NCBI GenBank assembly: GCA_021784635.1
Contig: JAJYHS010000221.1
Location: 1 to 21,740, forward strand
Length of the DNA stretch: 21,740 nt
Source of the DNA: a bacterium
GTDB taxonomy: Bacteria > Bdellovibrionota > Bdellovibrionia > Bdellovibrionales > UBA1609
Direction of reading: 5' to 3'
The notes under the pieces are model-generated. The model had not been told where the DNA came from. It saw nothing but the letters and a program-made list of their open reading frames with translations, and did no database searches. Every line of letters begins with the position of its first letter. Positions within the stretch are counted from its first letter, which is position 1. The translations under genes and the position numbers were made by a program. This document shows positions 15,482 through 21,740 of this stretch, piece after piece.

Positions 15482-18262
15482 ATGGGTAAGGTCCTTCGTT
15501 CGCGAAGTTTTTTTGGAACACAATTTTTAAAACTACAGCGCAAAAAAACTCGTCGCTTTGTTTTGCGCAAGTTTACCTGTTCATTAGCCTCAATTTTGGC
15601 TCTCGGGTTACTTTCCGGTTGCGGCCAAAAGAGCCCGTCAAAGTTGGCTCCAAAAAATATCGGTCAATCATTTCACGTGTTTTCGCCGAGCCAAAGCGCC
15701 GAACTAGGTATTGACTCCCATTATCACATTTCGATTGCGCGGGTTGCGCTAAATAAAGAATTTCTCCTTCAAGGGGAATTCACGCAGGTCGTCCCCGTCG
15801 CGTGGAGCAATTCAATTCGTAGCCGGATCGTTACATTCATAAAGCGCAACAATAATTTGTATATGCTCGAATCAAATAACGGCAATTCGGTGACCACCGA
15901 TCTGCCACAACACTTGCTTCTGGCGCGCTTTCCGATTCTTTCTACCAACAAAACAAGAATTGTTTTTGATTTTAATTCGGGGATGTCAAAATTGTTTTTC
16001 TTCACCGACATGTCCGGTTCGGACTTTGGCGGTTCACAATACAATCCGGTGAACGAGTTTCAAAGTCTGCCGCTTGAAGACAGTTATATCGACAGCGCAC
16101 GCATCGAAGACACGCAATCCATTCATCGCCTGGTCATTCGCCAAGTGGCGCAGGCTTACCTGAGCAATCCGTTATCCGGGCAACCCGGGGCATCAATGCC
16201 GTTTGAAGTTCGCTATTATTTGTCGCCGTATCGACCGGATCCAAATTATCCACCATTTCAAGAATTCGACAATTTTACTCACTACGGTTATTTTCAAACC
16301 GCACCGCAAATGACCTTTGACGGAGATTCCGTACAATACGCCGAGCGATGGAATCCAAGCAATTTTCCGATCACCTACGCGATCTCGGCCAATACCCCCG
16401 CGCAATATGTTCAAGCGGTCAAAAGCGGCGCTCTGTACTGGAACCACATGTTAGGCATGCCGATCGTTAAAGTCGTGATGGCCCCTAAAGGCGTGAGTGC
16501 ACCAAACCCCGATTACAATATGATTCAATGGGTGCCGTATAACACGGCTCCAATGTCGTATGCCGATGTGCAGGCGGACCCGCGCACGGGTGAAATTCTG
16601 CACGCGCAAGTTTATATTTCGAGCTCATTTGTGTTTAACTCACTTCAAGATTTGGTCCGGCAACTTCATGGGGGAGTTTCGACTAGCAACACGACGAAAC
16701 AAGCTTCGTCGCTTCGAATCGGAATTCGAGGATTCTTCAAACCGCCGCTATGCGATTATGACGGGTCTTACGGAATTCAAAGCACGATTGACTGGTTTAT
16801 AAACAACGGAGCCACAAACTCCGTCATTCAAAGAGCGGCTTCGGATTTACTTCGTGTGGTGGTCGCCCATGAAGTCGGTCACACTTTAGGGCTCCGCCAC
16901 AATTTCGCCGGAACGCTCGCAGCGAATTATACGATGGCTGAGCGCGCAAGCTTACTTCAATCTTATTTTAAAACAGGGCACACTCCCAAAGGTGTCGTCG
17001 TCAGCAGTTCGGTGATGGATTACATGCCAATGCTTGACGACTTTATGCTTGGTGACCAAATCGCGCGCGGTAAGGCAATGGCTTACGACCGCGATACCAT
17101 CCGCTTTTTATACGGCGGCAAAAGACCCGCAAAATGGCCGCTTTATTGTACCGACTCGGGAGATCCAAAATATTATGATTGTCAGCGCTTCGATTCGGGT
17201 AATTCCGAAGTCGGTTACGTCGCGTATGAGGGCGAGCATAATCTCAAAACGTTACCCGATATTTTACTTGAGGTGTACTTAGCCGCCAAAACACCGTTTC
17301 AAAACGAACTCGCCATTCCCGTCAGCAAAGTTGTGCTGCATCCGACAGAAGATGCCGAACGAATGCTGGCACCGCGTCTTGAGCTGATGAAGCAATTCAC
17401 AAAAGAAGTTCGACTCGTGTCGGTTGAGCGCCAATTCACGGCCGTCGACGAATCAAACGCCAGCATGGTACGGTGGCAAGAATGGCATCGCATCGACGAC
17501 CAAATTAAACAAAACGGCGGATTTAGTAAGATCTTCGGATTTTTGCCCCCCAATTTTGTGAACACAGAAATGGCTCGCCTCGATCATTTATTGTACAGCC
17601 GTTACGAAAAAGGGCTTATCCCGAACGGGTCGAGTGCATTTGGCCCGCACGAAATTAATACGATCAACACCAATGCGCGGCTCTTCTTTCAAAAATTTGC
17701 TGAAGAATACAATAAACACAACTTGGAGCTGCTCGCCGGCAACGGCATGGTCACCAGGTCGGGCCCCGGCCAACAGCCGCAACCTTTAAGGTTCGCCGAT
17801 AACCCGCTCGCTAACGATTTTGGAAGATATTTGTTCAAAGTCGAAGCGCAATTTCTTTTAAGCGGTGGCGCCGAAAAACTTGCGGGGCCAACGGTTAAAC
17901 TGCCCCTCGGATTACAAAAATTGACCGGCAAAAAATCCACAACGACTATGCTTTTATTGCCGAAATTTACGGTACCGTTAAAGTTCCGCTTACTTGCAAC
18001 CCAACTTTTGGCGGCAGATCGAAGCGAAAATCCGATGTGGATGTACAACCATCGATTGCAGCTTATCCAAGCTTACCGAGAGATGACGGATCACTTCACC
18101 AGCAAATCTTCTGGCGCTAAGCTCCCGCCTGCAACCCAACAAGAAATAAATAAATTCGAAACGGAGAGCAACCTTGTCACGATGGCTTTGATTAGTTCCG
18201 GACCGGGCGGAATGTTGGGATTGCCGTCTGCTCAATCATCGATGCCCGCAAAGCATAAGTAG
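15482..18262 (+). CDS. Lipid-anchored zinc metalloprotease (DUF5117/DUF4953-type)
   Basis: This 926-residue protein has a long basic N-region, a hydrophobic core and lipobox LLSGC (Cys47) followed by Gly, so it should be anchored on the outside of the inner membrane or in the outer membrane. The zinc site is HEVGHTLGLRH (His463, Glu464, His467, His473), with a downstream VMDYMP that fits a metzincin-like Met-turn. The stretch DPRTGEILHAQVYIS upstream and HNFAGT after the zinc site are typical of the large bacterial DUF5117/DUF4953 metalloprotease group. The ATG has an AAGGGGGA ribosome site at 15468-15475. The substrate is unknown; degradation of external or prey protein is an inference. Cysteines in PPLCDYD and YCTDSGDPKYYDC may stabilise the domain. 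Confidence 0.92.
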   Translation: MGKVLRSRSFFGTQFLKLQRKKTRRFVLRKFTCSLASILALGLLSGCGQKSPSKLAPKNIGQSFHVFSPSQSAELGIDSHYHISIARVALNKEFLLQGEFTQVVPVAWSNSIRSRIVTFIKRNNNLYMLESNNGNSVTTDLPQHLLLARFPILSTNKTRIVFDFNSGMSKLFFFTDMSGSDFGGSQYNPVNEFQSLPLEDSYIDSARIEDTQSIHRLVIRQVAQAYLSNPLSGQPGASMPFEVRYYLSPYRPDPNYPPFQEFDNFTHYGYFQTAPQMTFDGDSVQYAERWNPSNFPITYAISANTPAQYVQAVKSGALYWNHMLGMPIVKVVMAPKGVSAPNPDYNMIQWVPYNTAPMSYADVQADPRTGEILHAQVYISSSFVFNSLQDLVRQLHGGVSTSNTTKQASSLRIGIRGFFKPPLCDYDGSYGIQSTIDWFINNGATNSVIQRAASDLLRVVVAHEVGHTLGLRHNFAGTLAANYTMAERASLLQSYFKTGHTPKGVVVSSSVMDYMPMLDDFMLGDQIARGKAMAYDRDTIRFLYGGKRPAKWPLYCTDSGDPKYYDCQRFDSGNSEVGYVAYEGEHNLKTLPDILLEVYLAAKTPFQNELAIPVSKVVLHPTEDAERMLAPRLELMKQFTKEVRLVSVERQFTAVDESNASMVRWQEWHRIDDQIKQNGGFSKIFGFLPPNFVNTEMARLDHLLYSRYEKGLIPNGSSAFGPHEINTINTNARLFFQKFAEEYNKHNLELLAGNGMVTRSGPGQQPQPLRFADNPLANDFGRYLFKVEAQFLLSGGAEKLAGPTVKLPLGLQKLTGKKSTTTMLLLPKFTVPLKFRLLATQLLAADRSENPMWMYNHRLQLIQAYREMTDHFTSKSSGAKLPPATQQEINKFETESNLVTMALISSGPGGMLGLPSAQSSMPAKHK

Positions 18263-18276
18263 ACCGCAAAACACAA

Positions 18277-18301
18277 GGCCACCCCAAAATACGAGGTGGC
18301 C
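18277..18301 (-). terminator. Hairpin terminator, better suited to the leftward gene
   Basis: GGCCACC (18277-18283) and GGTGGCC (18295-18301) form a perfect 7-base stem with an 11-base loop. Read leftward the stem is followed by TTGTGTTTTG, an imperfect U-tract, so it would end the 18337-19182 transcript. Read rightward after the metalloprotease stop it lacks a U-tract, though it may still slow transcription. Confidence 0.6.
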
Positions 18302-18336
18302 CCAGAAGAAAAGATGGCCGGAAGCAGCTAAACTTA

Positions 18337-19182
18337 TCAGTGACTCGCCTCTTGCACGACCTCATCAGCTTGCAAATTTTCGCCATGCCGGTAGCGGCCG
18401 ACGAGCGCTTCGTCCACAGTCGGAAACGAAAACAAAAGCGCGTGGCTGTTCGATGCCATATCCTCAAGAGTAACAGCTATATAATATAGCCCCTTCAATT
18501 CTTCTTCCGGATACTCGCGGATAAAACTGACCAAGACATTCCCCATAGAATCATTGTTGCGCCATATTTCGTCAGGTTGCTCGATCGTACTTTCGCGAAG
18601 CCGTGCAAAATCACGAAATTCAGCTTCTTTTATGTCGCTTTCGCTGCGAACTTTTAGCATTGCGAAATAAAGCCCGCGTGCGAGCTCGTCACTTTCATGT
18701 AAAGCATCCCCGTCAATAGCGCCCAACGGGACATTCTGTTCAATTCGGTCATAACTTTTCTCGCCGCGCCGGTATTTGGCGACAAGACTTTCACTGCGAG
18801 TCGGAAAGTGCAGGTAAACAAAACTGGGAACTTTACCGGTTAAATAGACGAATGCGACATGATACAGTACGGACTCGTCACCCTCCGGCTCTTCAACTTC
18901 GAATTTTCGAATGTAAATATAAAAATCAACCCCGGCTATAGTCGAGGTATCATGCCAAATTTCATCTGGATTCTCGAGAAGAACGCTCAGATTTTTTTCG
19001 TAGTTGTCGAATTCCGCTTCGGTGATGTCGTCTTGCGGCCGAAGCGAAAAGAACTCTTTCTCCAAAAAAGAAATCTCTTTGAAGAAATGTTGATAAAGCT
19101 CGTCTTCAGAATCAAAAACGAGATTTTTCGACTCATCGATGACGATCTTTTCAAGATCTTTTTTTGCCATTCGACGGCTCAT
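18337..19182 (-). CDS. Protein of two tandem copies of an unrecognised PDEIW/FPT/YRxGE module
   Basis: This 281-residue acidic protein has no signal peptide or membrane segment. It is an internal duplication. Module 1 (about 25-143) and module 2 (about 163-269) share DIxEAEF, then PDEIW (72-76 and 203-207), a FPT (126-128 and 253-255) and LVxxYRxGE (133-141 and 260-268), with nearly equal spacing. The order PDEIW, beta strands, FPT, YRxGE recalls phage Barnase-EndoU-ColicinE5/D-RelE-like (PBECR) nuclease modules. I hold that comparison loosely, and a binding or immunity-like role is equally possible. The ATG at 19182 has a GGGA site; a second ATG at 19170 is possible but lacks one. It has its own strong promoter and a palindrome in its leader shared with the divergent gene. 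Confidence 0.85.
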   Translation of the reverse strand: MSRRMAKKDLEKIVIDESKNLVFDSEDELYQHFFKEISFLEKEFFSLRPQDDITEAEFDNYEKNLSVLLENPDEIWHDTSTIAGVDFYIYIRKFEVEEPEGDESVLYHVAFVYLTGKVPSFVYLHFPTRSESLVAKYRRGEKSYDRIEQNVPLGAIDGDALHESDELARGLYFAMLKVRSESDIKEAEFRDFARLRESTIEQPDEIWRNNDSMGNVLVSFIREYPEEELKGLYYIAVTLEDMASNSHALLFSFPTVDEALVGRYRHGENLQADEVVQEASH

Positions 19183-19221
19183 TTTTATTATCCCGTTGAA
19201 AGTCCAGTTTCATTTGCACCC

Positions 19222-19238
19222 CGTCTCGTCTTGAGACA
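19222..19238 (-). promoter_or_regulatory. Leader palindrome, copy 1
   Basis: Read leftward this is TGTCTCAAGACGAGACG, an inverted repeat with GTCTC/GAGAC arms and a 5-base centre. It matches copy 2 (19358-19374) at 15 of 17 positions. It lies about 20 to 36 bases after the predicted start of the leftward transcript and 39 bases before the ATG at 19182. As RNA the outer pair would be U-G, so a 6-base stem is still possible. Confidence 0.6.
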
Positions 19239-19264
19239 AAGCGAGGTACATCACCTCTATATTA

Positions 19265-19293
19265 ATGATAGGGATTGCGGCCGATCATGTCAA
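19265..19293 (-). promoter_or_regulatory. Sigma70-type promoter for the duplicated-module gene
   Basis: Read leftward, TTGACA (19293-19288) is a perfect -35 and TATCAT (19270-19265) a 5-of-6 -10, separated by exactly 17 bases. This is the best promoter in the window. The predicted transcript start is near 19258. Confidence 0.7.
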
Positions 19294-19310
19294 ATCCGCC
19301 GCCTTTTCGC

Positions 19311-19339
19311 TTGCCCTCGAGGATAATTGTTTTTCTAAT
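19311..19339 (+). promoter_or_regulatory. Sigma70-type promoter for the rightward genes
   Basis: TTGCCC (19311-19316, 4 of 6) and TCTAAT (19334-19339, 5 of 6) are separated by 17 bases. The predicted start near 19346 puts the copy 2 palindrome at about +13 to +29 of the rightward transcript. Confidence 0.5.
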
Positions 19340-19357
19340 CAATTTAGGAACATCGCG

Positions 19358-19374
19358 TGTCTCAAGATGAGACA
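19358..19374 (+). promoter_or_regulatory. Leader palindrome, copy 2
   Basis: TGTCTCAAGATGAGACA has perfect 6-base arms around AAGAT. It lies 31 bases before the ATG at 19406. It is the same motif as copy 1, and each copy is in the sense orientation of its own transcript, including the asymmetric centre AAGAY. Confidence 0.6.
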
Positions 19375-19405
19375 ACCAGGCAACAAAACGGAGGTTCGCG
19401 CGACG

Positions 19406-19729
19406 ATGGAAGATGCAAAGATCGAAGACGTTAATATAGCCGCACTAGAAAAGTTATTAAATCAGTCGATGATGGGCATTCATCATCTTTTTGATAATAA
19501 CCAAATCGCGCATGTATTAAAAAAACCAACCGAAGAACTGGATTTTTTTACTGCCGAAAACATGAATGTTATTCAGCGCCTTTTTGATCAGCTCATTCAG
19601 AAAACGTCGATTGAAGAAAAACGAGCTTTTATTGAACGGCTCGACCCCGCACAATATGAAATTCTATTACGCACATATTTTCACATTGTCGAGTCGACTT
19701 TACTGACTCACAAACCGACGCGACACTAA
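19406..19729 (+). CDS. Small helical protein of unknown function
   Basis: The ATG at 19406 is chosen for the GGAGG at 19390-19394 (11-base spacing) and because an upstream ATG at 19367 would lie inside the leader palindrome. The 107-residue product is acidic and predicted mostly helical, with segments such as NIAALEKLLNQSM, NMNVIQRLFDQLI and QYEILLRTYFHIV. It has no cysteines, signal or membrane segment, and I recognise no family. It is the first gene of a rightward run and is divergent from the duplicated-module gene, with which it shares the leader motif. A partner role, for example chaperone, immunity or anti-factor, is only a guess from size and position. Confidence 0.72.
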   Translation: MEDAKIEDVNIAALEKLLNQSMMGIHHLFDNNQIAHVLKKPTEELDFFTAENMNVIQRLFDQLIQKTSIEEKRAFIERLDPAQYEILLRTYFHIVESTLLTHKPTRH

Positions 19730-19760
19730 AGCGCGACCTTTTTTTTCCGATACGGGCATC

Positions 19761-20066
19761 ATGCGAATCGGTATGCTTGTTATCGTTCTCACAATTGCTG
19801 TTTTTGTTTTTCCGGACCTTGTGCTAGGCGGGTACCGCGCTTATAAACTTAAAATCACGAACTCGACTTCAGGCGAGTCGCGCACGGTTGTTTCGATTCT
19901 CGACAGCCGGCAATACCCAACTTACCATCCCCTGCAAGCCTCCGAAACGATTCAACCTGTGGATTCATGGATGTGCCACGGCAACATGAGCCACTTTCAC
20001 CCGATTTGCTCGAAACCCGCTGGCGCCTCGATTGCGCCCCTCCAGAAGACGGGAAATCCTCTCTAG
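19761..20066 (+). CDS. Small exported protein of unknown function with a cysteine pair
   Basis: This 101-residue protein starts with a hydrophobic segment (about 4-22, ending near LVLGG) that should act as a signal peptide or anchor. The mature part has YKLKITNSTSGESRTVVS, then SRQYPTYHPL and a C-terminal WMCHGNMSHFHPIC. Cys72 and Cys83 could form a disulfide. The pattern looks like a conserved small secreted protein, but I cannot name a family. The ATG at 19761 lacks a strong ribosome site. It lies 31 bases after the previous stop. A run of eight T at 19739-19746 in that gap has only a weak CGCG pair upstream, so read-through and co-transcription seem possible. Confidence 0.68.
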   Translation: MRIGMLVIVLTIAVFVFPDLVLGGYRAYKLKITNSTSGESRTVVSILDSRQYPTYHPLQASETIQPVDSWMCHGNMSHFHPICSKPAGASIAPLQKTGNPL

Positions 20067-20105
20067 TTTTTATTTTCAATACCAATTCGTGTTAGCATTG
20101 AATTG

Positions 20106-21320
20106 ATGGCCGATTCCATTGCAGACCTCAACAATAGGTATCGACAACGCCGAGCGGAAGTTATTCAGAAAAACGAGCGAGAGCTTCAGGATATCCGCCG
20201 ACGTTACCGAAGAGAAATAGCCGAAGAACAGGCGCAAAATAAATCTGCGCTCAATAACATTCAAAACGAGACGCATGAACAGTTGCAACAGCAACGAAAA
20301 AGTTCCAATCGAGAGATCAATGAGGACCAAGCGCAAACCGAAGCCGCCATTAATCACATTCGGCAAGAAACACGCGACCAGCTCAAAAAACAACAAACGG
20401 CTTCAGACGAAACGTTGCAGGATCAACGTGAAAAATCGCAATACCTATATAGCAATCAACAAAAATTAGACAGCCAAAAACTCGACCGGCTGCAAAGAGA
20501 CCTACAAACCAAATACGCTCAAGAAAAAACTATGGGCGAGGAGCGTCTTGCCGCCCAACAAAAAACAGACGAAGAAAATCTCAGTAATGAAACGGATCGC
20601 GGTACGGAGCAACTCAAACTCGCCAATCAACGCTACAGCAGTAAACTCAAAGCCATTCGTGAACACGGACAACAGGCCCTAGAGACACAAAAAAAATTAT
20701 ACAAAAAACAACTCGCCCAGCAAGATCTCGGCTATAAGGCAGAGATGCAAAAAAGACGAATGACCCAACAGAGTGATGAAAAACACGAAACGCAGTTGGA
20801 ACAACAGCAATTGGCGGAACAACGTAAAATCGAATCAAAGGCGCTGCGCGAACAAGCGCAAGATTTTCATAGAATATATAATGCAAACCAAGGGGTCGAT
20901 GAAGGGCAACTCGAAAATCAACATAATCAATTTATAAATGCATTGATGAACCAAAAGAAACGCCTATTTCAAGAGTTTGGCGTTTACGAAAAGGCTTCAG
21001 AAGATCCATTTTACCGAATGCACGCATTTGAAACGACGCTAGAAGAAACGCCCAACTTTTATATTTTGAAAACGAAAGTACCGGAATTTGAAAAAGACGA
21101 TGTGAATGTATATGTCGAATCAAATAAAGCCGTAATCAGCTGCGAGCGTGAATTTAACGATCAGACGAAGTTGGCGGGCAAAACATTTTCGTCCAATTCC
21201 GCAGAGTCATTTCACGAAACAATTCCGCTAGAACATCCGACCATTCCTAAAGATGTCGAGAAAACTTACGAGAACGGTTATCTCGTCGTTCGAATTCCAA
21301 AATTACCGATAGAAAGTTAA
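20106..21320 (+). CDS. Long coiled coil fused to an Hsp20/alpha-crystallin domain
   Basis: This 404-residue protein has a Gln/Glu/Arg/Lys-rich helical region from about 8 to 275 and a C-terminal alpha-crystallin-like domain from about 302 to 400. The latter shows FYRMHAFE, then FYILKTKVPEFEKDDVNVYV, AVISCEREF, ETIPLEHPTIPKDVE and the closing YENGYLVVRIPK, as in small heat-shock proteins. It has no signal peptide or membrane segment. Typical small heat-shock proteins have short N-terminal arms; a 270-residue coiled coil is unusual and suggests an extended scaffold that presents chaperone domains. The start is the ATG at 20106, just after an in-frame TTG. No Shine-Dalgarno site is visible, and TTAGCAT at 20092-20098 could be a -10, which would make the message nearly leaderless. 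The gene ends five bases before the stop of the convergent gene. Confidence 0.9.
   Translation: MADSIADLNNRYRQRRAEVIQKNERELQDIRRRYRREIAEEQAQNKSALNNIQNETHEQLQQQRKSSNREINEDQAQTEAAINHIRQETRDQLKKQQTASDETLQDQREKSQYLYSNQQKLDSQKLDRLQRDLQTKYAQEKTMGEERLAAQQKTDEENLSNETDRGTEQLKLANQRYSSKLKAIREHGQQALETQKKLYKKQLAQQDLGYKAEMQKRRMTQQSDEKHETQLEQQQLAEQRKIESKALREQAQDFHRIYNANQGVDEGQLENQHNQFINALMNQKKRLFQEFGVYEKASEDPFYRMHAFETTLEETPNFYILKTKVPEFEKDDVNVYVESNKAVISCEREFNDQTKLAGKTFSSNSAESFHETIPLEHPTIPKDVEKTYENGYLVVRIPKLPIES
20214..20411 (+). repeat. Two tandem 33-residue repeats within the coiled coil
   Basis: Residues 37-69 and 70-102 of the coiled-coil/Hsp20 protein align without gaps. Fifteen of 33 positions are identical, including EI, QAQ, the A and N before I, ET and QL. 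The unit length of 33 equals three 11-residue (hendecad) turns. The following sequence keeps the composition but the repeat fades. Confidence 0.65.
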
Positions 21321-21325
21321 ATAAA

Positions 21326-21571
21326 TTAGCGGCGAATCAACGGGCGAATTTCGCCCAATACAAAATGTAAACGTGCATTAAGTTCTTCGATCTGGTCTAG
21401 ATGGGCTCGAAATTGCGACAATAAACCGTCTTCGTTTTCAAAAGCTTCGCGAGAAAAATTCTCACCTGCGGTCCAACCGATTGATTCATCCGTCACGCGG
21501 TTGAATTGTTTTACTTGTCTCGCCGTGTTTTCACTTGTCGCGGCTTCGTCGATCGCTTGATTGGCCTTCAT
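21326..21571 (-). CDS. Small helical protein of unknown function
   Basis: This 81-residue protein is acidic, helical and without cysteine, signal or membrane segment. Its C-terminal half, LLSQFRAHLDQIEELNARLHFVLGEI, looks like a short coiled coil. The ATG at 21571 has an AAGAGG ribosome site five bases upstream, which supports a real gene. It converges on the Hsp20-fusion gene with only five bases between the stops. Upstream (21572-21740) I see no other gene, only the inverted repeats listed separately. No family is recognised. Confidence 0.72.
   Translation of the reverse strand: MKANQAIDEAATSENTARQVKQFNRVTDESIGWTAGENFSREAFENEDGLLSQFRAHLDQIEELNARLHFVLGEIRPLIRR
21342..21356 (+). terminator. 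Hairpin just past the Hsp20-fusion stop, inside the convergent gene
   Basis: GGGCGAA-T-TTCGCCC is a perfect inverted repeat 22 bases after the TAA at 21320. It lies within the last codons of the convergent gene. There is no T-tract on either side, so it may be a weak terminator for the rightward transcript or only a coding coincidence. Confidence 0.3.
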
Positions 21572-21597
21572 GTGACCTCTTCTTTCGTCTTATTCAA

Positions 21598-21615
21598 TAG
21601 CACTACTTAATGCTA
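21598..21615. promoter_or_regulatory. TAGCA-N8-TGCTA inverted repeat upstream of the small helical gene
   Basis: TAGCA (21598-21602) and TGCTA (21611-21615) lie 27 bases upstream of the ATG at 21571. They are spaced like half-sites of a dimeric regulator. No convincing -35/-10 pair was found around them. Confidence 0.3.
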
Positions 21616-21676
21616 GATCCTGTCTTCAATTCGCAAAACTTAAATCATCTTAAATTCGTAAAATTCTCCAGTGTCT

Positions 21677-21693
21677 AGTTCCAATTTGGAACT
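21677..21693. promoter_or_regulatory. 17-base perfect palindrome near the right edge
   Basis: AGTTCCAA-T-TTGGAACT is a perfect inverted repeat about 105 bases upstream of the small helical gene. Read rightward it is followed by TTTTAC, so it could act as a weak terminator for a rightward transcript. Its length and symmetry equally suit an operator. No gene is visible between 21572 and 21740. Confidence 0.45.
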
Positions 21694-21740
21694 TTTTACT
21701 CATGTTCCGTACTGAGAAGCCAAATCTTTATAGTCCGTCG

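Noticed and set aside
19739..19746. Rho-independent terminator at the run of eight T between 19729 and 19761
   Set aside because: The only upstream pairing is a 4-base CGCG repeat; too weak to call a terminator.
20070..20098. Promoter with -10 TAGCAT right before the Hsp20-fusion gene
   Set aside because: No acceptable -35 is found at 16 to 18 bases, so only the weak -10 is noted in the gene entry.
21653..21703. 17-residue open frame on the minus strand across the 17-base palindrome
   Set aside because: It is too short, has no ribosome site, and its sequence is dictated by the palindrome.

Overview
The window reads as chromosomal DNA of a diderm bacterium, most likely a member of the Bdellovibrionota or a related delta-type lineage. 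This placement is an inference. It rests on a fused HemC-HemD, a compact divergent HemA, several lipoproteins with Gly or Ser after the lipobox cysteine (fitting outer-membrane sorting), a very large aromatic amino acid hydroxylase and a lipid-anchored zinc metalloprotease. I see no phage, transposon, CRISPR, rRNA or tRNA signature.

Region 1 (1-9483, all minus strand) is one compact heme biosynthesis operon, read in the order hemA, hemCD, hemL, histidine kinase, response regulator, hemE, hemY, hemH, then an unrecognised gene that runs off the left edge. All seven junctions from hemA to hemH are 4-base stop/start overlaps (ATGA or GTGA), so the two-component system sits inside the coupled chain and is probably made in step with the enzymes. 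Together the enzymes cover glutamyl-tRNA to aminolevulinate (HemA, HemL), porphobilinogen to uroporphyrinogen III (HemCD), decarboxylation (HemE), oxidation (HemY) and iron insertion (HemH). HemB and the coproporphyrinogen decarboxylation step (HemF, HemN or HemQ) are not in the window.

Region 2 (9484-18336) starts with a 252-base divergent spacer holding a 15-base palindrome. It then carries four predicted lipoproteins (9736, 13342, 14420 and 15482), a 643-residue iron-dependent aromatic amino acid hydroxylase on the minus strand and a small membrane protein. The last lipoprotein is a 926-residue HExxHxxGxxH metalloprotease preceded by repeated GTAAAGC half-sites.

Region 3 (18337-21740) is built around a 223-base divergent control region at 19183-19405. 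It has a good sigma70-type promoter in each direction, and each promoter is followed by a copy of the same 17-base palindrome in the same orientation relative to its own transcript. Leftward it drives a protein made of two tandem copies of an unrecognised module. Rightward it drives a small helical protein, followed by a small exported protein and a long coiled coil fused to an Hsp20/alpha-crystallin domain. A small helical gene on the minus strand closes the window. This third region is the best candidate for something undescribed.
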